Shown: positions 54,261 through 63,816, counted from the stretch's first letter. The stretch: 64,000 nt of DNA from Erwinia aphidicola (GCF_014773485.1 NZ_JACXBP010000001.1:310001-374000); one strand, 5' to 3'. A program made the numbers and translations. Notes: generated by a model from the sequence alone, not told the origin.

Positions 54261-54728
54261 ATGAATAAGTGGATGATGGCGGCAGTGACGGCCGTTACGC
54301 TCAGCGGCTGTGCGCAGCTACCAAATTATGAAGCGGCGGTCAAAACCGCCCCTCCGGCAGCGCTGGTGGGTAACTGGCAGACGGTTGGCCCGCAGAGTGG
54401 GCTGGTGAGTGACCAGGCGATGGCCAGCCTGATTATCACCCAGGAAGGGGATACCCTGGACTGCCGTCAGTGGCAGCGCGTTATTGCCAAGCCGGGCAAA
54501 GTCACCTTTTTCGATGACGAGTGGGTTAACGTGAACAAGCAGATGCGCGTGATGACGCTGGATCTGGAAGGTAACGAGCTGCATTACGATAAGCTGAAGA
54601 TGCGTAAAGTGGATAAACCGACCGTCGAGTGCCAGCAGGCGCTGGAAAAGCAGGCGCAGCCTGACGCCACCCCGCAGCCGTCAACCGTGCCAGCAGCCAG
54701 CACCACCATTGCCGCCCCTCAGCCGTAA
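54261..54728 (+). CDS. yedD: Lipoprotein YedD
   Basis: A 155-residue outer-membrane-type lipoprotein. The signal peptide ends in a lipobox LSGC with Cys17. The mature domain (LVGNWQTVGPQSGLVSDQAM, then LDCRQWQRVIAKPGKVTFFD) matches YedD. The C-terminal ~25 residues are a Pro/Ala/Thr-rich tail (QPDATPQPSTVPAASTT) not seen in the E. coli protein. It lies next to amyA, as in E. coli. Confidence 0.9.
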   Translation: MNKWMMAAVTAVTLSGCAQLPNYEAAVKTAPPAALVGNWQTVGPQSGLVSDQAMASLIITQEGDTLDCRQWQRVIAKPGKVTFFDDEWVNVNKQMRVMTLDLEGNELHYDKLKMRKVDKPTVECQQALEKQAQPDATPQPSTVPAASTTIAAPQP

Positions 54729-54732
54729 TTCC

Positions 54733-54760
54733 CAGGTCGTGGCCGTCCGGCCACGACCTG
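54733..54760. terminator. Bidirectional hairpin between yedD and amyA
   Basis: CAGGTCGTGGCCG-TC-CGGCCACGACCTG is a perfect 13-bp stem with a two-base loop between two convergent genes. Confidence 0.83.
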
Positions 54761-54764
54761 ATAT

Positions 54765-56243
54765 CTAGCTAATAATCCACACGCTAACCGATCCTGGCGC
54801 ACAGCGGAACGTGGCAGTGCCCTGCTCGTCGCTGCTCACCGTCTCGCCGATATGGCCCAGCAGGTCGCGCCAGTTTTTCCCTCCGTAGTTTTCCCCCAGC
54901 GCCAGGGTTTTCTCACCCGCTTCACCGTTCGACATAATCACCACGCAACCGGAGTGATGATCGGTGCCGCTGCGCGCAAAGGCGATGCAGTTAGGGTGAT
55001 CGAACCATTCGGTCTGCACTCCGTGGGCATACAGCTGGCGTGCCCGGATCAGCGCTTCCAGTTCGGGGATCACCGGCATCTCTATCTGATACTGCCCGCC
55101 GTCGTCACCCTCATCCTCATAGCTGGCGCCGAACAGGTCCGGGTAGAACACCGCCGGAACACCGTTTTCACGCAGCAGGATCAGCGCATACGCCAGTGGT
55201 TTGAACCAGGGGTCCACCGGGGCTTCCAGCGCCTGCAGCGGCTGGGTGTCGTGGTTGGCGACAATGGTCACCGCGTGCCACGGATCGGTGGTGACCAGCG
55301 TGTCGTTGAAGATCTGGCTAAGGTCGTAGTCAGCCCCCTGTTTCGACGCGTTATGGAAGTTCATCTGCAGTGGGGCGTCAAACAGCATGGTTTTACCGTC
55401 CACCTGCTGGATATACTGCTGGAGTTTATCAACCTCATGCGACCAGTATTCGGCGACGATAAACAGCGGCTGCTCCGCCACCTCCTGCACGTGTTCGATC
55501 CACTCTTTATAGAACCAGGCGGGAATATGCTTCACCGCGTCGAGGCGAAAGCCGCTGCAGTGCACTTCCTCCATCACCCAGCGCGCCCAGTATTTCAGCT
55601 CTTCGGTTACCGCGCGGTTGCGGAAGTCGATATTGGCGCCCATCAGATAGTCGAAATTGCCCAGCTCGTTATCGACCTGATCGTTCCAGCCTTCGCCGGT
55701 GTAGTCGTTAACGATTTTGAACACGCCGTTCTCATCGGGGTTTTCAATGTGGTCGACGCCGCTGAAGCACTTGTGGTCCCAGATAAACTGCGAATACTGC
55801 CCGGCGCGCACCGGGAAGGTGAAGCGGGTCCAGGCTTCGACCTCAATCACTTCCTCGTCGATCTCCTCACGGTTATCCGGGTTGACGCGGTTAACCTGAA
55901 TGCGCTCTTTCTCGTCGGCACCCATTTTGTGGTTGAGCACCACGTCAAGGATCACGCCAACGCCGTTAGCCTTTAGCGCCTCCACTGCTGCCAGCAGCTG
56001 CTGCTTATCGCCGTATTTGGTGGCGCGTGAGCCTTTCTGCTCAAATTCGCCAAGGTCAAACAGGTCATAGCTATCGTAACCGACCGAATAGCCGCCGGAT
56101 TCACCCTTATAAACCGGCGGTAGCCAGACGTCGCTGATGCCAATTTCAGCCAGCCATGCGGCACGTTCGGCCGCTTCCGGCCACAGTTTGCCGCCTGTGG
56201 GGTAGTACCAGTGAAAGAACTGCAAAAGGGTGGGATTGTGCAT
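54765..56243 (-). CDS. amyA: Cytoplasmic alpha-amylase AmyA
   Basis: This 492-residue GH13 enzyme hydrolyses alpha-1,4-glucans such as glycogen or maltodextrin in the cytoplasm; it has no signal peptide. Catalytic residues: Asp nucleophile in [15 protein letters not shown], Glu acid/base in [12 protein letters not shown], and Asp in [11 protein letters not shown]. The start [21 protein letters not shown] is typical of AmyA, and the length equals that of E. coli (495). It lies between yedD and the fliDST operon. Confidence 0.95.
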   Translation of the reverse strand: MHNPTLLQFFHWYYPTGGKLWPEAAERAAWLAEIGISDVWLPPVYKGESGGYSVGYDSYDLFDLGEFEQKGSRATKYGDKQQLLAAVEALKANGVGVILDVVLNHKMGADEKERIQVNRVNPDNREEIDEEVIEVEAWTRFTFPVRAGQYSQFIWDHKCFSGVDHIENPDENGVFKIVNDYTGEGWNDQVDNELGNFDYLMGANIDFRNRAVTEELKYWARWVMEEVHCSGFRLDAVKHIPAWFYKEWIEHVQEVAEQPLFIVAEYWSHEVDKLQQYIQQVDGKTMLFDAPLQMNFHNASKQGADYDLSQIFNDTLVTTDPWHAVTIVANHDTQPLQALEAPVDPWFKPLAYALILLRENGVPAVFYPDLFGASYEDEGDDGGQYQIEMPVIPELEALIRARQLYAHGVQTEWFDHPNCIAFARSGTDHHSGCVVIMSNGEAGEKTLALGENYGGKNWRDLLGHIGETVSSDEQGTATFRCAPGSVSVWIIS

Positions 56244-56382
56244 ATCCGTGCTCCATTTTTCGCCAGACGGGAAAATGAAGTATGGAGTAAGCGCAGCGAA
56301 AGGGTGGGCCAGGACGAAATTAATTATTCCGCGCTGGCCCCGGAAAGGTGTTGTATAAAGTCATACTGAGTAAACGTGAGGT

Positions 56383-56748
56383 TTATCCGTTCGATCCGGT
56401 AGGGAACAGCACCACGCCGGCGACATTGGTATAGGCACGATTGACGGACTTCTGGCGGCCGGCCTGCTGGATCAGCAAGGAGATTTCATCCTGGCGTGAC
56501 TTCAGCAGCTTTTTGACTTCGGCTTCATTATCAAGAATGTGGCGCAGTATCGGGCGCAGCTGCTCCTGAGTACGAGCCGGAACCGGCTCATTCTGCGTAG
56601 CCTTAGCCAGCTTTTCCACGGCGCTGAGGTAGTCAACTTCCATATCGATCAGGTCGTCCCACTGGCCTTCACCCGCAAGACGCAGCATCGACTGGCTGTG
56701 GGTCAAAATTTCCTGATATATCGCGAGCAGATGTGGGGCAATGTTCAT
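56383..56748 (-). CDS. fliT: Flagellar chaperone / FlhDC inhibitor FliT
   Basis: This 121-residue helical chaperone of the FliD cap protein also binds FlhDC to limit class 2 transcription. Stretches such as IYQEILTHSQSMLRLAGEGQ and WDDLIDMEVDYLSAVEKLAK fit FliT. It is the last gene of fliDST, twelve bases after fliS. Confidence 0.9.
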   Translation of the reverse strand: MNIAPHLLAIYQEILTHSQSMLRLAGEGQWDDLIDMEVDYLSAVEKLAKATQNEPVPARTQEQLRPILRHILDNEAEVKKLLKSRQDEISLLIQQAGRQKSVNRAYTNVAGVVLFPTGSNG

Positions 56749-56760
56749 TTATACAGAGTC

Positions 56761-57162
56761 CTAAACCAGAGCGGTTGTGCCGGAAACCTCTTTCCAGGCA
56801 TCGGCGATATTGCGCAACAGCGCTTCAACTTCTTCAATTCCGTCGGCATCGTTATCGATATTCGCGCGCAGCAGGCGGTGCACCATATAGCGGTACAAAC
56901 CCAGCAGATTTTGCGTTAACTCGTCTTCAGAGGACTCATCCAGACCCTGCTTCAGACCGTTGTCGATAATGTTAATGGCTTTGGAGAGCGACTCCCCTTT
57001 TTTAACCGTATTGCCGTCCTGCAAAAACAGGCGTGCGCGAACCAGGGCGCTGAGCGCCCCGTCGAACAGCAGAGTGATCAGCTGGTCATTGCTGGCACTC
57101 ATCACTGCACTTTCCACGCCGACTTTTGCATAGGCCTGGGTACCGCTTGCGCTATACATCAT
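56761..57162 (-). CDS. fliS: Flagellin export chaperone FliS
   Basis: A 133-residue chaperone that binds the C-terminus of FliC. The N-terminus MMYSASGTQAYAKVGVESAV and LLFDGALSALVRARLFL are diagnostic. It follows fliD by six bases. Confidence 0.94.
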   Translation of the reverse strand: MMYSASGTQAYAKVGVESAVMSASNDQLITLLFDGALSALVRARLFLQDGNTVKKGESLSKAINIIDNGLKQGLDESSEDELTQNLLGLYRYMVHRLLRANIDNDADGIEEVEALLRNIADAWKEVSGTTALV

Positions 57163-57168
57163 GGCTCC

Positions 57169-58572
57169 TTACTTGGTTGTACTGCTTGAAGTCTCAAACT
57201 GCGACGTCAGATAGCTACTGGTGTTGTTGAGCTTGCTGATCGTCACGTCCAGCGCGGTGAACTGGGTTTTTAAGCGCGCAATAGTGGCATCGATATTGTC
57301 GCTGACCTTGTTGTACTGTTGGGTCAGATTGTTCAGCGTTTTGCTGACGCCGTCGGTGGCCGCCTGCACCATGCCGGTGCTGGAGAGCCAGCTGGTCAGG
57401 TTGTTAGAGAGCTTAGTCGCGATGCCGGTGGTTTTACCGTCGCCAACGATCATTGCCTTAATGCCGTCCGGATCTTTCGCCAGGGCCGCATCCAGTTTAG
57501 TCTGGTCGGTATTCAGCTTGCCGCTGGTTGGATCGGTCGTAATGCCAATCTGTGACAGGGTTTTGTAAGTCGAGGTGCTGCTGGTATTGGTCAGCATATC
57601 TTTCATCTGCGACTGTATGGTACGCAGAGTGCTGTCGCCCAGCAGTGCACCATTGGTGGTGTCCTGCGCATCTGTCCCGGCATCCACTTTGGTGTATTTG
57701 GTCAGGGAGGCAAAGGCATCCTGCAGGGTGTTATAGGCTGTCACCCAGGCGGCAATCGTGCTGGACGCGCTGCTGGTATCTTTAGTCACGGTCAGCGTCT
57801 GGGTGCCGGTGGTTTCCCCGCTCAGGTTCAGCGTGATCCCTTCCAGCGCATCGCTGATAGTGTTGCTGCTGTTCTCAATCTCGACATTGTTAACTGACAG
57901 CTTGGCATTCTGCGCCGCAATGCTTTGCGTCATATTACTGCTGCTGGTGCCGTCATAATTGAGCATGCTTTGCAGCGCGCTGTCACCGCTGACGCTGATC
58001 GTGGCCGCATTGTCTACGCCGGTTTCGTTCGACGTCATGGAGAGACGATAGCTGCCATCGCCCGTTTTAATAATGCTGGCGGTGACGCCGGCATCAGCTT
58101 TATTGATCGCATCACGAATGCCGGTCAGCGAAGAGTTCGCGGCGCTTACCGTCACGTCTACTGCTTTATCACTGCCCGCCAGCTTAATTGAGATAGTGCT
58201 GTCAGCCGTCGCCAGCGCGGTGCTGTTACTGCTTTGGGTCGCCGAGGTCAGCGTCTGGGCTGACGCCAGCTGCGTGACGGCAATGGTATATTTACCTGCT
58301 ACCGCACCCGTAGTGCTGGTGGCGCTGAAAGCGGTAGAGCTGCTGACTATTTTATTGGCGCTGAACAGCGTGGCGTCATTCAGCTTGGTGTTTGCCGTCT
58401 GAAAGGTGGTCAGCGCGCTTTTCATGGTGCTGTAGGCGCTCAGCTTTGAGGTGTAAGCCGTCTGCTGTGTTGAGATCGGCTTTAGCGCTGCTTTTTCCGC
58501 CGCCTGCATGCTGTCGAGAATCGAGCTTAAATCCAGGCCGGAGCCGATACCCAGGGTAGAGATGCTAGCCAT
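57169..58572 (-). CDS. fliD: Flagellar filament cap protein FliD
   Basis: A 467-residue hook-associated protein 2. The N-terminus MASISTLGIGSGLDLSSILD and the C-terminal coiled coil (TIARLKTQFTALDVTISKLN, then SYLTSQF) match FliD. The middle is Ser/Thr/Ala-rich and variable, as is usual for the exposed domains. A perfect sigma-28 promoter lies 44 bases upstream of its ATG and drives fliDST. Confidence 0.95.
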   Translation of the reverse strand: MASISTLGIGSGLDLSSILDSMQAAEKAALKPISTQQTAYTSKLSAYSTMKSALTTFQTANTKLNDATLFSANKIVSSSTAFSATSTTGAVAGKYTIAVTQLASAQTLTSATQSSNSTALATADSTISIKLAGSDKAVDVTVSAANSSLTGIRDAINKADAGVTASIIKTGDGSYRLSMTSNETGVDNAATISVSGDSALQSMLNYDGTSSSNMTQSIAAQNAKLSVNNVEIENSSNTISDALEGITLNLSGETTGTQTLTVTKDTSSASSTIAAWVTAYNTLQDAFASLTKYTKVDAGTDAQDTTNGALLGDSTLRTIQSQMKDMLTNTSSTSTYKTLSQIGITTDPTSGKLNTDQTKLDAALAKDPDGIKAMIVGDGKTTGIATKLSNNLTSWLSSTGMVQAATDGVSKTLNNLTQQYNKVSDNIDATIARLKTQFTALDVTISKLNNTSSYLTSQFETSSSTTK

Positions 58573-58615
58573 GATATTTCCTTTATAGAGTCAACACGGA
58601 GAGTGAATACCGTGG

Positions 58616-58642
58616 TTATCGGCCATTGATGCACAAAGTTTA
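58616..58642 (-). promoter_or_regulatory. Sigma-28 promoter of fliDST
   Basis: On the minus strand: TAAA, 15 bases, GCCGATAA, an exact match to the FliA consensus. Confidence 0.93.
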
Positions 58643-58746
58643 CGATTAATTATCCGGCGGCAATAAAACGAATAGCGGTAATAAAGAGGGGTATTTCAGC
58701 GAGTAGGGGGAAGTGAAAAAAAATCGGCGCGGAACTAAAAAAATTC

Positions 58747-58773
58747 TAAAGGTTACCGTGGGGCAGACGATAA
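58747..58773 (+). promoter_or_regulatory. Sigma-28 promoter of fliC
   Basis: TAAA, 15 bases, GACGATAA: one mismatch to the FliA consensus, 78 bases before the fliC ATG. Confidence 0.9.
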
Positions 58774-58851
58774 CAACTTTGACGGCGATGAAGCCGGGGG
58801 GCAAACAAGCCCAACCACTTAACCCGAAATGATTTAACAGGAAACTTTATC

Positions 58852-60057
58852 ATGGCACAAGTAATCAATACCAACAGCCTCTCGCTGATCACTCAGAACA
58901 ACATCAACAAAAACCAGAATGCTCTGTCTACCTCTATCGAGCGCCTGTCTTCTGGCCTGCGTATCAACAGCGCGAAAGATGACGCTGCTGGTCAGGCGAT
59001 TGCTAACCGCTTCACCTCTAACATCAAGGGCCTGACTCAGGCTGCGCGTAACGCTAACGACGGTATCTCTGTTGCACAGACTACTGAAGGCGCACTGTCA
59101 GAAATCAACAACAACTTACAGCGCGTTCGTGAATTGACCGTTCAGGCTTCTACCGGTACTAACTCTGATTCTGACCTGTCTTCCATCCAGGACGAAATCA
59201 AATCCCGCCTGTCTGAAATTGACCGTGTATCAGGTCAGACTCAGTTCAACGGCGTGAACGTTCTGGCTAAAGACGGCAAAATGTCTATCCAGGTTGGCGC
59301 CAACGATGGCGAAACTATCGATATCGACCTGAAGAAAATCGACTCCAAGACTCTGGGTCTGGACAGCTTCAACGTGAACGGCCCTAAAGATGCAGCCGGC
59401 ACTCTCGGTACCGTAGCAAACGCCGACTTTACCTCTTACTATGGTGCAACCACTCAGGTCACCAAAGCCACCGTAGCAGAAACTGGTGCGGCAAACGATC
59501 TGTCAACCCGTCTCGGCCTGGCGGCTGGTGGCGCGACCATCAAGGGTGATGAAGTTTATAAGGATGATAACGGCAACCTGTTTGCAAAAGTTACCATCAA
59601 GCCAACTGGTGCTGCAGAAGTTAACAACCTGAAAGCCAACGGTTTCGAAAGCACTGACGGTGTAGGCAAAGACTACTTCATCGCGCTGGATCCGCAGTCT
59701 GCTACAACCACAGGTGACACTGCTGCGTTCAAAGTTGACACCAAGAACATCAGCCTTTCCAGCCTGACCAGCGGTGCTTCTTCTGACCCACTGGCTAAAC
59801 TGGATGCTGCTATCGCATCAGTAGATAAGTTCCGTTCTTCACTGGGTGCGATTCAGAACCGTCTGGGTTCTGCGGTAACCAACCTGAACAACACCACCAC
59901 TAACCTGTCTGAAGCACAGTCCCGTATTCAGGATGCTGACTACGCGGTGGAAGTGTCTAACCTGTCTAAAGCGCAGATCGTTCAGCAGGCGGGTAACTCC
60001 GTGCTGGCTAAATCGAACCAGGTTCCACAGCAGGTTCTGTCTCTGCTGCAGGGCTAA
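58852..60057 (+). CDS. fliC: Flagellin FliC
   Basis: The 401-residue filament subunit. The conserved D0/D1 N-terminus (MAQVINTNSLSLITQNNINK, LQRVRELTVQA) and C-terminus (SRIQDADYAVEVSNLSKAQI, VLSLLQG) flank a shortened variable centre of about 170 residues; E. coli K-12 flagellin has 498. The surface-exposed centre is rich in Lys, the target of FliB methylation, and fliB follows directly. It has its own sigma-28 promoter and terminator. Confidence 0.97.
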   Translation: MAQVINTNSLSLITQNNINKNQNALSTSIERLSSGLRINSAKDDAAGQAIANRFTSNIKGLTQAARNANDGISVAQTTEGALSEINNNLQRVRELTVQASTGTNSDSDLSSIQDEIKSRLSEIDRVSGQTQFNGVNVLAKDGKMSIQVGANDGETIDIDLKKIDSKTLGLDSFNVNGPKDAAGTLGTVANADFTSYYGATTQVTKATVAETGAANDLSTRLGLAAGGATIKGDEVYKDDNGNLFAKVTIKPTGAAEVNNLKANGFESTDGVGKDYFIALDPQSATTTGDTAAFKVDTKNISLSSLTSGASSDPLAKLDAAIASVDKFRSSLGAIQNRLGSAVTNLNNTTTNLSEAQSRIQDADYAVEVSNLSKAQIVQQAGNSVLAKSNQVPQQVLSLLQG

Positions 60058-60078
60058 TCGATTCTTCGATAAGCAGTT

Positions 60079-60105
60079 CAAAGGCGACCTCTGGTCGCCT
60101 TTTTA
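60079..60105 (+). terminator. fliC terminator
   Basis: AAAGGCGACC-TCTG-GTCGCCTTTTT, 22 bases after the fliC stop; strong stem with a T-run. Confidence 0.9.
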
Positions 60106-60140
60106 TTGAGGTAATATTTCGATTTTAAGCGAGAGGCATT

Positions 60141-61346
60141 ATGAAAGAGATCACCATTATCGAACCCGTTTTTGTTGCAGAGTTCCAATGTGCGGGCAGT
60201 ACCTGCCGTGACCATTGTTGCAAAGGATGGGATATATTTCTCGATAAAGCATCGGTAAATCGGTATCTGAAAAGCCCGCAGATTGAAATCAGAAATATTG
60301 CTTCTCAGCATATCGCTACCCCGAAGAAAAGCTTTCAGCACTGGGGTAAGATGAAGCTAACATCGTCAGGAAACTGCGCTTTCCTTGATGAAGAAAGCTT
60401 GTGTAAAGTGCATAAAAATATGGGCGGAGCAGCGCTAAGCCAAACCTGTTCTACCTATCCCCGCTCACAAAATATGAGCAAATATGAAATAAATAAATCG
60501 CTTTCGCTTTCCTGCCCTGAGGCAACTAAACGGTTACTGAGCCGCCCAGATGCCATGATGTTGCACCAGTCGGTACAAATTCAGCCCAATGCTAATAACT
60601 CAGCGGATGTGGATAATCTGCAGAAATTAGTAAATTTGATGTGTGTAAATATAGTTAAAATTGCCGGCTCCCGCGCCAGCGAGGGTATATATGGCATCGC
60701 CATGTTACTGCTGCATCTGGAAAAGCTGAATAAAGAACCCGAGTTCAACAGTGAAGCATTGGAAAATTATTATTTCACTATAATCAATGCGATCGAAGAG
60801 GGTTCAATTGCCCGTAGCATTGACGATCTGACACCGAATTATGACCTGCAGTGGGCGCTTCTGCTGCGCATGCAGCCCTATTTCTCTGGCCTGATGAACG
60901 TGCGTTCTGCAACTACGCTGAATCATTATCTTAATAAACTGATACATATTCAGGTGGAGGGAGCAAAAGAAAATGATGTCAGCTCTTCCATAATTCGCCT
61001 GGATACAGCGTGGAATGACAAGGTCGTTCCCTGGCTGGCCGAGAGACCTCACGTCATCAGTAACTATTTGCAGTACCGGATATACAGTGACAACTTCCCC
61101 GGCTATCAAAATCGTTCACCATTAGCTTGTCTTTATTTGCTGACGGCAGAATGGTTTATGATTAAGTCATTAATCGCGGCCAATGCTGAGCTGGTGGGTA
61201 AGATTGATGAGGATGATGTTGTTAATATTATTTACAGTTTTCACGCACTAACAAAACACACCGAGCATGCATTGGCGGCATTTTTTGCCGAAATTGATAA
61301 AGTTAAAGTCAACGACGATCTTTCCTTAATTTATCTTTTGAAATAA
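60141..61346 (+). CDS. fliB: Flagellin lysine N-methylase FliB
   Basis: A 401-residue enzyme that methylates lysines of flagellin, as in Salmonella, where it affects filament surface properties. The Cys-rich start (QCAGSTCRDHCCKGWDIFLD), SGNCAFLDEESLCKVHKN, QTCSTYPRSQN and SLSCPEATKRLL match the FliB family, and these Cys residues probably hold an iron-sulfur cluster. It lies 84 bases after fliC, behind the fliC terminator. Base composition is visibly more AT-rich than in its neighbours, which suggests it arrived by transfer. Confidence 0.93.
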   Translation: MKEITIIEPVFVAEFQCAGSTCRDHCCKGWDIFLDKASVNRYLKSPQIEIRNIASQHIATPKKSFQHWGKMKLTSSGNCAFLDEESLCKVHKNMGGAALSQTCSTYPRSQNMSKYEINKSLSLSCPEATKRLLSRPDAMMLHQSVQIQPNANNSADVDNLQKLVNLMCVNIVKIAGSRASEGIYGIAMLLLHLEKLNKEPEFNSEALENYYFTIINAIEEGSIARSIDDLTPNYDLQWALLLRMQPYFSGLMNVRSATTLNHYLNKLIHIQVEGAKENDVSSSIIRLDTAWNDKVVPWLAERPHVISNYLQYRIYSDNFPGYQNRSPLACLYLLTAEWFMIKSLIAANAELVGKIDEDDVVNIIYSFHALTKHTEHALAAFFAEIDKVKVNDDLSLIYLLK

Positions 61347-61383
61347 TTGCTCTTTTACCCTAAATCCTTGTGTCTTCATTAAT

Positions 61384-61403
61384 CCCGCACCTGCGGGGTT
61401 TTT
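61384..61403 (+). terminator. fliB terminator
   Basis: CCCGC-ACCT-GCGGG followed by GTTTTTA, between fliB and the HNH gene. Confidence 0.75.
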
Positions 61404-61419
61404 ATCTCTGGAGTGTACT

Positions 61420-62388
61420 ATGCGCTTCAATTATGACTTGTTACCCGGGGAACTGCTGCCGTTTGAGGAGATAAACGACCGCTACAGCAAAAAGTACCCT
61501 GACGATAAATCGTTGACTACCCGGGGGTTGCTTAGCCCGTCGACCTCCAGCAAGAACTGGACTATCCGCGCGATATTCGCCAGCAAAGATAGCCATATTC
61601 CGCTGGAAGACCTGCTGTTTATCAGCAACGATAACGAACGCAAAAACTACCTGCAGCGCTTCGAACACTATTTGCAGCGCCAGGAGAGCTTCCTCTATTT
61701 CCGTCGTCCGCTGGAACCCGCGCCGTGGAACAGCTGGAAGGTGATGGGTGAGAGCAGGGTGCTGGCAATGCTGGATCCGGCATCCATTATGGCGCAAAGC
61801 CTGCTGCAACAGCGTGGCTATACCTTAACGCTGCTGCGCAGTGATGAAGAGGATGAGTACTGGCAGCTGTACGACCGCCAGTCGCAGCCGTGCTTCGAAT
61901 ACTCGCGCCAGCTGCAGTTTATTGTGGTGCTGACCTCGCCGCTGCTGCCGCCGCCTGCCGGGGTGATCCAGGGGACGCAGGTCGGGCGGCGTGTAAAAGC
62001 CCGGCTGTGGCATCGTGCCAGCCATCATGAGTTCAGCAATGCGGTACGCGCGCGCTACGGCGCCTGCGTCATCACCGGCACGCTGCTAACCGACGAGCAG
62101 GCGTGGCCGTGGGTGGAAGCCTGCCACATCGATACGCGGGAAAATGAGCAGGGCTTCCTGCTGGATAACAGCGCGGATAACGGCCTGTTTCTGCGCAGCG
62201 ACCTGCAACGGCTGTTTGCCAGTAAACGGCTGTCAATTGACCCGTTGAGTGGTTCGGTGCATTTTCGCCGCACGTTACAGGAAGATAACACCCTGCTGCC
62301 GTTTTATCAGCAGCTGGAAGGGAAAGTCTGCGCCCTGTGGTCACAGGTGCCGGAGAGCACGCGCCAACGTTTATCACTGAAAGCCTGA
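61420..62388 (+). CDS. HNH endonuclease-type protein in the flagellar cluster
   Basis: A 322-residue protein. The C-terminal ~100 residues hold an HNH_2-type nuclease region: CVITGTLLTDEQAWPWVEAC followed by HIDTRENEQGFLLDNSADNG, then LFLRSDLQRLFASKRLSIDP. The N-terminal ~200 residues match nothing I can name and may be a DNA- or base-recognition module. The ATG has GGAG upstream. It lies between fliB and fliA with its own terminators on either side, so it is probably an independent unit, not a flagellar part. A restriction-like role (McrA-type) is possible but unproved. Confidence 0.82.
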   Translation: MRFNYDLLPGELLPFEEINDRYSKKYPDDKSLTTRGLLSPSTSSKNWTIRAIFASKDSHIPLEDLLFISNDNERKNYLQRFEHYLQRQESFLYFRRPLEPAPWNSWKVMGESRVLAMLDPASIMAQSLLQQRGYTLTLLRSDEEDEYWQLYDRQSQPCFEYSRQLQFIVVLTSPLLPPPAGVIQGTQVGRRVKARLWHRASHHEFSNAVRARYGACVITGTLLTDEQAWPWVEACHIDTRENEQGFLLDNSADNGLFLRSDLQRLFASKRLSIDPLSGSVHFRRTLQEDNTLLPFYQQLEGKVCALWSQVPESTRQRLSLKA

Positions 62389-62395
62389 TTACCGG

Positions 62396-62430
62396 GATCC
62401 CCGCGTCCTTTTTTTGTGACGCCGGGGATC
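62396..62430 (+). terminator. Terminator-like long hairpin after the HNH gene
   Basis: GATCCCCGCGTC and GACGCCGGGGATC pair around a T-rich loop (CTTTTTTTGT), with TTT after the stem, eight bases after the HNH stop. Confidence 0.72.
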
Positions 62431-62494
62431 TTTCAGGGCGACAAAAATGAAATAACCCGCCTTTTTTACCGCTATTCCCCCAATCAAAATGCCC

Positions 62495-62521
62495 TACAGA
62501 AACAGATAATCGTGCCGATAA
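62495..62521 (+). promoter_or_regulatory. Sigma-28 promoter of fliAZ
   Basis: TACA, 15 bases, GCCGATAA: the -10 element is perfect and the -35 has one mismatch. Located 26 bases before the fliA start, consistent with autoregulation by FliA. Confidence 0.82.
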
Positions 62522-62546
62522 CTTAATTAACGCAGGGTAGGTCAGA

Positions 62547-63269
62547 GTGAACGATCTATATACCGCCGATGGCGTGATGGACAAACATTCGCTGTGGCAG
62601 CGATACATACCGCTGGTTCGCCATGAAGCGTTGCGCCTGCAGGTCCGTCTGCCGGCCAGCGTGGAGCTGGACGATCTGCTTCAGGCTGGGGGTATCGGGC
62701 TGCTGAATGCCGTAGAGCGCTACGACGCCCTTCAGGGCACCGCATTTACCACCTACGCCGTTCAACGCATTCGTGGCGCGATGCTCGACGAATTACGCAG
62801 CCGCGACTGGGCACCACGCAGCGTGCGCCGCAATGCGCGCGAGGTGGCGGGTGCCATGCATCGGGTTGAACAGGCGCTGGGGCGCACGGCATCCGAGCAG
62901 GAAGTGGCTGCGCAGCTTGATGTGTCGCTGGAGGAGTACCGGCAGATCCTGCTGGATACCAATAACAGCCAGCTGTTCTCTTATGACGAATATCGTGAGG
63001 AACACGGTGACAGCGCCGAGCTGGTGACGGATGGCCACGAAGAGGCTAATCCGCTGCATCAGCTAATGGAAGGGAATCTGCGCGAACGCGTCATTGAAGC
63101 GATCGAAGCGTTACCCGATCGCGAAAAAATGGTGCTGACGCTCTATTACCAGGAAGAACTGAATTTGAAAGAGATTGGCGCCGTGCTGGAAGTGGGGGAA
63201 TCCCGCGTCAGCCAGCTGCACAGTCAGGCGATCAAACGCCTGCGCGCCCGGTTATCGGGAGCGCGCTGA
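62547..63269 (+). CDS. fliA: Flagellar sigma factor FliA (sigma-28)
   Basis: This 240-residue sigma factor transcribes class 3 flagellar and chemotaxis genes. The start codon is GTG, as in E. coli fliA. Region 2 (SVELDDLLQAGGIGLLNAVE, TAFTTYAVQRIRGAMLDELR), region 3 and region 4 (LTLYYQEELNLKEIGAVLEV, GESRVSQLHSQAIKRLRARL) are complete. It is first in the fliA-fliZ operon. Confidence 0.97.
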   Translation: MNDLYTADGVMDKHSLWQRYIPLVRHEALRLQVRLPASVELDDLLQAGGIGLLNAVERYDALQGTAFTTYAVQRIRGAMLDELRSRDWAPRSVRRNAREVAGAMHRVEQALGRTASEQEVAAQLDVSLEEYRQILLDTNNSQLFSYDEYREEHGDSAELVTDGHEEANPLHQLMEGNLRERVIEAIEALPDREKMVLTLYYQEELNLKEIGAVLEVGESRVSQLHSQAIKRLRARLSGAR

Positions 63270-63312
63270 CAAAGTCAGTTTTGCACTCTCAACACCAACC
63301 GGGGAATCTCGC

Positions 63313-63816
63313 ATGGGATCCAAAATTAAAATGAGGCCGTTGAGCCGTTATTTGAAAGACTACAAACACAGCCAGAGTAACTGTTCCCACTGCGGTAAGG
63401 TACTGGACAGAATGGCGCTGGTTTTTCGTGGTCAGATCATTAACAAAGAGGCCATCGCCCGGATGGATCAGCTGATCGACGATCAGGTCTGGTTAAAATT
63501 ACAGAATGAGCTTACGGCGCTGTGCCGTTTTTGTAGCGATATCTTTTGCAACACGCATCCGACTTACTTTGACATCATGGCGTTCAAGCAGTACCTGTTT
63601 GAGCAGACCGAAATGAGCCACAGCACCATTCGCGAATACGTTGTTCGCCTGCGTCGCCTCGACGATATGCTGTCAGCGCGTAATTTTCCGGCGGAAAAAC
63701 TCAAAGGCCCGAGCTGGCATGAGTGCCTGGAAAATGATCTGCCGGATGCCGGCAACAATAACTACCGTATTGCCCTGCGGAAATACGATCAGTTTCTCGG
63801 CTGGCAGCGTAATTAA
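63313..63816 (+). CDS. fliZ: Flagellar regulator FliZ
   Basis: This 167-residue DNA-binding regulator promotes flagellar expression and opposes sigma-S-dependent genes in enterobacteria. RPLSRYLKDYKHSQSNCSHC and FKQYLFEQTEMSHSTIREYV (core-binding integrase-like helices) match FliZ. It starts 43 bases after fliA, and the end (NNYRIALRKYDQFLGWQRN) is the family C-terminus. Its TAA stop shares its last base with the first base of a MITE-like repeat. Confidence 0.94.
   Translation: MGSKIKMRPLSRYLKDYKHSQSNCSHCGKVLDRMALVFRGQIINKEAIARMDQLIDDQVWLKLQNELTALCRFCSDIFCNTHPTYFDIMAFKQYLFEQTEMSHSTIREYVVRLRRLDDMLSARNFPAEKLKGPSWHECLENDLPDAGNNNYRIALRKYDQFLGWQRN

Noticed and set aside
54852..55976. Long open frame (374 codons) on the plus strand opposite amyA
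   Set aside because: It is an antisense shadow of a well-matched amylase with all catalytic motifs; its own product matches no family and has no ribosome site.
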